In this document: positions 6,862-10,533 of the stretch, piece after piece
Position numbering within the stretch: position 1 is the stretch's first letter
How the letters are laid out: every line of letters starts with the position of its first letter
From: an uncultured Thermomicrobiales bacterium
GTDB lineage: Bacteria; Chloroflexota; Chloroflexia; Thermomicrobiales; UBA6265
DNA: 10,533 nt
Direction: 5' to 3'
Assembly: GCA_902806375.1 (NCBI GenBank)
Contig: CADCWK010000042.1
Coordinates: 1-10,533 of the forward strand
Notes under the pieces: generated by a model
Seen by the model: the letters and a program-made list of their open reading frames with translations, nothing else
Told to the model about the DNA's origin: nothing
Databases searched by the model: none
Translations under genes and position numbers: made by a program

Positions 6862-6890
6862 AATGTACCATTCGGCGCAATGGCCGTCAA
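6862..6890 (-). promoter_or_regulatory. Probable housekeeping-sigma promoter of rho
   Basis: On the minus strand TTGACG (6890-6885) and TACATT (6867-6862) are separated by exactly 17 nt. The -10 is preceded by TGG, an extended -10 element. This is 5 of 6 and 4 of 6 matches to the sigma-70/SigA consensus in otherwise GC-rich DNA. Transcription should start near 6855, giving a rho leader of about 300 nt. It would let rho be expressed separately from dinG-glpX. Confidence 0.6.
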
Positions 6891-6940
6891 TAATCGGCTC
6901 GCCGGCAGGGTACGGTGCTCGGCTCCAGGGTTCAGGTAAG

Positions 6941-6967
6941 CCCCGGGTCGTCGACCCTCCTCGGGGG
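6941..6967 (-). terminator. GC-rich stem-loop downstream of glpX
   Basis: GGGTC and GACCC (6945-6949 and 6953-6957) pair around a 3-nt loop. CCCC at 6941-6944 can pair with the G run starting at 6963, leaving a 5-nt bulge. It lies about 155 nt past the glpX stop and 51 nt before the rho -35 box, so it could mark the end of the dinG-glpX transcript. There is no U-tract, so the call is weak. Confidence 0.3.
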
Positions 6968-7120
6968 GGAAGGCATTACCGAAAAGGGTCTCAGGGTTCT
7001 TGCCGCCCCGTGTCGCTGCGGTACGACCGGACGATGTGTGGGTTTGGCGCGTCTGTCCGATCGGGACCACGGCCCGCCATCCGGCGATCTTCCCGTGGGC
7101 GAGCATGGATGTTCCGCGAC

Positions 7121-8107
7121 TCAGCCGTTGGCGGGCCACATCCGCGACATCTTGTCCACCCGGTGGGTCGCCTGGATCCGGCGGACGGTCCCTGTTCGGG
7201 ACCGCATGACCAGCGACTCCGTGGTCGCCCCGCCGCCGCCCAGGTAGTGCACGCCACGCAGTAACTCACCGTCCGTGATCCCGGTCGCCGCGAAGAAGCA
7301 GTTGTCCCCCGAGACGAGGTCGTTGAGCCCGTAGACGCGACTCGTGTCGATCTGCTTGATCCGGACGGTCTCGCGCTCCTGGTCGTTCCGGGGCCAGAGC
7401 TTCGCCTGCATGTCGCCGCCGAGGCACTTCAGCGCGCAGGCGGCGATGACTGCCTCCGGCGCCCCGCCGATCCCGAGCATCAGGTCGACGCTGGTGTCGT
7501 CGGATGCGGCCATGATCGCCCCGGCGACGTCGCCGTCGGTGATCAGCTTGATCCGGCTGCCGGCGGCGCGGATCTCCGCGATCAGGTCGGCGTGCCGGTC
7601 TCGCTGCAGGACGACGACCGTAATGTCGTCCATCGCCTTGCCCAGTGCTTCCCCGACGGCCCGGAGGTTCTCCACGACGGGCCGGTCGATGTGGACTCGT
7701 CCAGCGGCCTTCTCCCCGACGGCGATCTTGTCCATGTACATGATGTCCGGCGACGAGAGCATCGTGCCGCGCTCGGCGACACCGATCACGGCGACCGAGT
7801 TCGGCATCCCGTTGGAGAGCAGACTGGTCCCGTCGATCGGATCCACCGCGATGTCGACCTGGGGGGAGTCCCCGGTGCCGAGCACCTCGCCGACATAGAG
7901 CATCGGCGCCTCGTCCTTCTCGCCCTCCCCGATCACGACCAGGCCGGACATGGCGATGGTGTTGAGGACGGAGCGCATGGCGTCGACGGCAGCCTGGTCG
8001 GAGTTGATCTTCTCCCCGCGGCCCATCCAGCGGGCGGCCTGGACGGCGGCGGCCTCCGTCACGCGGACCAGTTCCAGCGCCAGGTTCCTGTCGATCGGTT
8101 CGGTCAT
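7121..8107 (-). CDS. glpX: Class II fructose-1,6-bisphosphatase
   Basis: This enzyme removes the 1-phosphate from fructose 1,6-bisphosphate in gluconeogenesis; in some lineages the family also acts on sedoheptulose bisphosphate. The product is 328 residues, the usual length of GlpX. The start is ATG at 8107-8105, with AGGGAG 7 nt upstream. The 25-codon open extension upstream is not family-like. The metal and substrate motifs are intact: NSDQAAVDAM (Asp37), GEGEKDEAPMLYVGE (Glu61), DPIDGTSLL (Asp89 and Asp92) and GIGGAPEAV (Glu218). Spacing of the first four matches the E. coli GlpX metal site, shifted by 4. Further hallmarks are LITDGDVAGAI and LKCLGGDMQAKLWPRN. No signal or membrane segments are seen, so it is cytoplasmic. 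It starts 25 nt after the dinG stop, so the two are probably co-transcribed, without an obvious shared function. Confidence 0.95.
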   Translation of the reverse strand: MTEPIDRNLALELVRVTEAAAVQAARWMGRGEKINSDQAAVDAMRSVLNTIAMSGLVVIGEGEKDEAPMLYVGEVLGTGDSPQVDIAVDPIDGTSLLSNGMPNSVAVIGVAERGTMLSSPDIMYMDKIAVGEKAAGRVHIDRPVVENLRAVGEALGKAMDDITVVVLQRDRHADLIAEIRAAGSRIKLITDGDVAGAIMAASDDTSVDLMLGIGGAPEAVIAACALKCLGGDMQAKLWPRNDQERETVRIKQIDTSRVYGLNDLVSGDNCFFAATGITDGELLRGVHYLGGGGATTESLVMRSRTGTVRRIQATHRVDKMSRMWPANG

Positions 8108-8114
8108 TGGGGGA

Positions 8115-8120
8115 CTCCCT
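8115..8120 (-). promoter_or_regulatory. Shine-Dalgarno of glpX
   Basis: AGGGAG on the minus strand lies 7 nt before the ATG at 8107 and fixes that start. It sits in the 25-nt gap after the dinG stop. Confidence 0.65.
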
Positions 8121-8132
8121 CGGGTCGACGAG

Positions 8133-10533
8133 CTAGAGGAATCGGACGGCGGGACGGCCCGCAGAGGAGGTGTCGACGGCATCCGGGTTCCCGGTCGCTC
8201 CCGTGCCGCGCTGACCGACCCAGCTCGCCGCGATGCTGGGCAGATCGTAGACCGGTCCGATCTCGACCGTGCACTCGGGGAGCGAGTCGACGAACGACCG
8301 ACCGTACCGTTTGCTCAGGATACGGCGATCGAGGACGACGCAGATCCCGCGGTCGTGCGAACTCCGGATCAGCCGGCCGAAACCCTGCTTGAACTTCAGC
8401 ACGGCCTGGGGGACGGCATAGTCGACGAACGCGTTCCGTCCCTCGTCGGCGATCGCCTCACTCCGGGCGGCGAAGACCGGGTCGCTCGGCACGCTGAACG
8501 GCAGCTTGGTGATCACGAGCAGGCTCAGGGCATCCCCGACGATGTCGATCCCCTCCCAGAAACTCGACGTGCCGAGGACGACGACCCGCTCGCCATGCTT
8601 GAGCCGGTCGATCAGTTGCCGGGCGCTGCCGTCCACGCGCTGGGCCAGCACGACGATCCCGGCCGCCTCGAGTGGTGCCTTGATCGCCTGGTACGTCGCC
8701 TGGAGCGCCGCATAGGAGGTGAACAGCACCAGGCCCCGCCCGCCCGTCGCCGCGCAGGTCTCGATGAGCGTCTCCTGCAGGCGGCGCTGGTAGAGCGGCT
8801 GGTTGGGCTCCGGCATGTCGTCGGCGAGGTAGAGCATGGCCGACGTCCGGTAATCGAACGGCGACGGCACGTTCACCTGCCTGGCGTCCGGCAGCCCGAG
8901 GTGGTCGATCGCGTAGTCGAACGTGCCGTCGGTCGTGATCGTCGCCGATGTCAGGATCGTGCTCTCCATCCGGCTGAACAGCCGGTCCTGGAGCAGCCCG
9001 CCGACCTCGAGCGGCGCGGACTTGAACGTCACCGAATCGCCCTGCTGGGTCCGCTCCAGCCAGTAGACCTGCTCGTCCCGCGGCGACGCGATCACATCGC
9101 GCAGGATGGCCAGGAGTTCGCCGAGGCTCCGGATCGAACTCTCGACATCGGAGGAGACGGTGTCGAACGCGCTGATGGTCAGGTCGTCCGAGTCACCGCC
9201 CGGCTCCTGGTCATCGAGCGTCCGTTTGGCCCACTTGAGATGGTTGTCGATGCCATTGAGGGCGTGCTCGAGGACCGACCAGTTGTCGAGGATGTCGATC
9301 CAGGCGTACTCCTCGCGCGTGTCCCGCGTCAGGCGGACCGAACGGTCGCCACCCGGCCGCCCGCTGTCCCGCGTGGACAGGGTGAAGGCGTGGCGGAAGA
9401 CCTGGTGGCCGTGCGTCTGGGCCAGCTGGACCTGCTCCTGGCACTGCTTCGCCCGGTCCAGTGCGGTGCCGGCCCGGTTCCGGCCGGCGTCGGACATGGT
9501 CTGGTCGGGCCGGTTGAGGTACTGGACCACCCCCATCATCGCCCCGAGCTGGATCGGTCCCTCCGTCCGGATGATGCCGTCGAGGAGCGTCGTCAGTTCG
9601 CGCTCGCTGGCGCTGACGCCGTAGTGGACCGTCGCCTGGTCCTCCAGGTGATGGGCCTCGTCGATGATGAGCCGGCGGTAGTCCGGCAGGACGGTTCCGC
9701 CGGAGAGGCTGTCGGACAGCAGCAGCGCGTGGTTGACGACCACGAGGTGGGCACTCTCCGCCTCGCGCCGGGCGCGGAAGAGGAAGCACTGGTTGCGCTG
9801 CTGGAAGACGCAGCGGCCCGGTTGGCAGGCGTTGTCGTCGGCCGAGTACTGGCGCCAGCGGATCTCCTCGGAGGGCGAAAGGCGAAGCTCGGCGCGGTCA
9901 CCGGTCTGGGTCTCCCCCAGCCAGAGTGAGATCTTGGCCCGGAGACCGGCCTCGGCGGCGTCCTGAACCGGCTGCTGGGCACTGGCGAACCAGCGGCGCA
10001 GGCAGAGATAGTTACCCCTCCCCTTGACCGTCACTGCCCGCAGTGGCTCGGCTTCGGCCGCTCCCTCGAGAGAGCCAATCGCCGCCTGCAGCTTGGGGAT
10101 GTCCTTCCGGAACAGCTGGTCCTGCAGGGCCAGCGTGTTGGTCGAGATGACAACCGTCTCCCCGTGCTCCTGGGCATGCATCGTGGCTGGCAGTAGGTAC
10201 GCCATGCTCTTGCCAGTTCCAGTGCCGGCTTCGGCGATCAGGTTGCCGCCGCGATTGAAGGTCTCGGCGACCTTCCAGGCCATGTACTCCTGCTGTGGCC
10301 GGTGCTCGTAGCGATCGACGGCCTGACCGACATAACCTGTCGGGCCAAACGCGGCGCCGATTTCTGACTCGGAGATCCGGTGCTGGCTGTCCCTGGGTTC
10401 AAGCGGCTCGGACCGTTCCCGCTGTGTCATGAACGCGAGCTCGTGCGGTCCACGACGGGGACCGGCCTCCGGCGCCGTCCCGCTGCGGGCCAGGTCCGCC
10501 GCCTGGGTAAAGACGCTGGCGGTCGGCCAGCCG
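8133..10533 (-). CDS. dinG: DinG-family Fe-S helicase, 5' end beyond the window
   Basis: This is an XPD/DinG-type superfamily 2 DNA helicase (5'-to-3' in the family), linked to repair and to clearing of R-loops and replication blocks. Counting from the ATG at 10430, Walker A EAGTGTGKS is at 67-75, and four Cys at 143, 202, 207 and 215 are spaced like the Fe-S cluster of XPD/DinG. The Walker B DEAH box is at 257-260, LTSATIT lies in the second half, WEGID is at 625-629 and QGFGRLIRS at 682-690. That ATG is probably internal: the frame stays open to the window edge through 34 more codons with 29 ending in G or C, and there is no Shine-Dalgarno before it. Many Gram-positive and Chloroflexota DinG proteins carry an N-terminal DnaQ-like exonuclease domain, and the missing part would be the place for it. 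The stop at 8133 is 25 nt before glpX. Confidence 0.93.
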   Translation of the reverse strand, partial: GWPTASVFTQAADLARSGTAPEAGPRRGPHELAFMTQRERSEPLEPRDSQHRISESEIGAAFGPTGYVGQAVDRYEHRPQQEYMAWKVAETFNRGGNLIAEAGTGTGKSMAYLLPATMHAQEHGETVVISTNTLALQDQLFRKDIPKLQAAIGSLEGAAEAEPLRAVTVKGRGNYLCLRRWFASAQQPVQDAAEAGLRAKISLWLGETQTGDRAELRLSPSEEIRWRQYSADDNACQPGRCVFQQRNQCFLFRARREAESAHLVVVNHALLLSDSLSGGTVLPDYRRLIIDEAHHLEDQATVHYGVSASERELTTLLDGIIRTEGPIQLGAMMGVVQYLNRPDQTMSDAGRNRAGTALDRAKQCQEQVQLAQTHGHQVFRHAFTLSTRDSGRPGGDRSVRLTRDTREEYAWIDILDNWSVLEHALNGIDNHLKWAKRTLDDQEPGGDSDDLTISAFDTVSSDVESSIRSLGELLAILRDVIASPRDEQVYWLERTQQGDSVTFKSAPLEVGGLLQDRLFSRMESTILTSATITTDGTFDYAIDHLGLPDARQVNVPSPFDYRTSAMLYLADDMPEPNQPLYQRRLQETLIETCAATGGRGLVLFTSYAALQATYQAIKAPLEAAGIVVLAQRVDGSARQLIDRLKHGERVVVLGTSSFWEGIDIVGDALSLLVITKLPFSVPSDPVFAARSEAIADEGRNAFVDYAVPQAVLKFKQGFGRLIRSSHDRGICVVLDRRILSKRYGRSFVDSLPECTVEIGPVYDLPSIAASWVGQRGTGATGNPDAVDTSSAGRPAVRFL

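Larger units (their letters stand above)
6557..7120 (-). other. Non-coding region between glpX and rho, including the rho leader
   Basis: This 564-nt stretch has no convincing gene on either strand. Frames that stay open here lack good ribosome sites, family likeness and the third-position GC bias of the neighbours. It contains a promoter at 6862-6890 and then a leader of about 300 nt reading into rho. Read as the minus-strand transcript, 6601-6840 has about 96 C and 63 G by hand count, with runs such as CATCCTCCCAGCCATCCATC. That is the C-rich, G-poor character Rho binds. An 8-nt direct repeat, CAGTGAAC on the plus strand, occurs at 6665-6672 and 6682-6689. The part nearer glpX (6900-7120) has only a GC-rich stem-loop at 6941-6967. 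No tRNA or known riboswitch was recognised. Confidence 0.6.

Noticed and set aside
6557..6880. An upstream in-frame extension of rho (starts at 6880 or at the MGAFTG Met)
   Set aside because: Third-position GC drops here, the putative promoter overlaps it, and the TTG at 6556 has a much better ribosome site.
6900..6960. A possible tRNA or riboswitch suggested by GGTTCAGG and nearby stems
   Set aside because: No cloverleaf could be built and the T-arm sequence does not fit. No known riboswitch core was recognised.
6522..7139. A 205-codon minus-strand frame across the glpX-rho gap
   Set aside because: It has no Shine-Dalgarno and no family likeness, its composition is unlike the neighbours, and it overlaps both the rho start and the glpX end. 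Treated as non-coding.
7950..9929. A 659-codon open frame on the plus strand opposite dinG
   Set aside because: It is antisense to the conserved helicase motifs of DinG and its composition is that of a third-position GC shadow. It has no ribosome site or recognisable domain.

Overview
The window is about 10.5 kb of very GC-rich bacterial chromosome. It is densely packed, strongly GC-biased at third codon positions, and uses GTG and TTG starts freely. The gene content is mostly housekeeping: acetyl-CoA carboxylase biotin carrier, exonuclease VII, Rho, class II fructose-1,6-bisphosphatase and a DinG-type helicase. The GC content, the Rho with a huge disordered N-terminal extension, the GlpX-type phosphatase and the glycosylasparaginase-like enzyme suggest a Chloroflexota or actinobacterial lineage. 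I lean to Chloroflexota, but this is a judgement from gene style and not a phylogenetic result.

Plus-strand block (1-4044). The 3' end of accB is followed, with stop and start overlapping, by xseA and then by xseB, which overlaps xseA by 8 nt; together these two encode exonuclease VII. After a 178-nt gap with no recognisable gene comes a second tight group. It holds a small single-cysteine glutaredoxin-like protein with its own Shine-Dalgarno sequence, an N4-glycosylasparaginase/isoaspartyl peptidase family Ntn hydrolase overlapping it by 8 nt, and 10 nt later a protein that looks like the YaeQ family (PD-(D/E)XK nuclease-like fold).

Boundary (4045-4126). A perfect 20-bp inverted repeat with a 5-nt loop lies between the convergent yaeQ-like and rho genes. 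It probably ends transcription from both sides, although neither arm is followed by a U-tract.

Minus-strand block (4127-10533). In transcription order this is dinG (running off the right edge of the window), glpX 25 nt later, a 564-nt non-coding stretch, and rho. The non-coding stretch holds a good extended -10/-35 promoter for rho and a C-rich leader of about 300 nt, which fits the known theme of Rho limiting its own synthesis. rho is best started at a TTG preceded by a GGAGGT Shine-Dalgarno. Its product has about 395 disordered, Arg/Pro/Asp/Glu-rich residues before the conserved Rho core, and a Gly in place of the highly conserved Asp next to the catalytic Glu.

I found no mobile element, CRISPR array, tRNA, rRNA or defence system. 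The most interesting material is around rho (leader, disordered extension, active-site substitution). After that come the oppositely charged XseA/XseB tails, the monothiol glutaredoxin operon and the probable exonuclease fusion on DinG.
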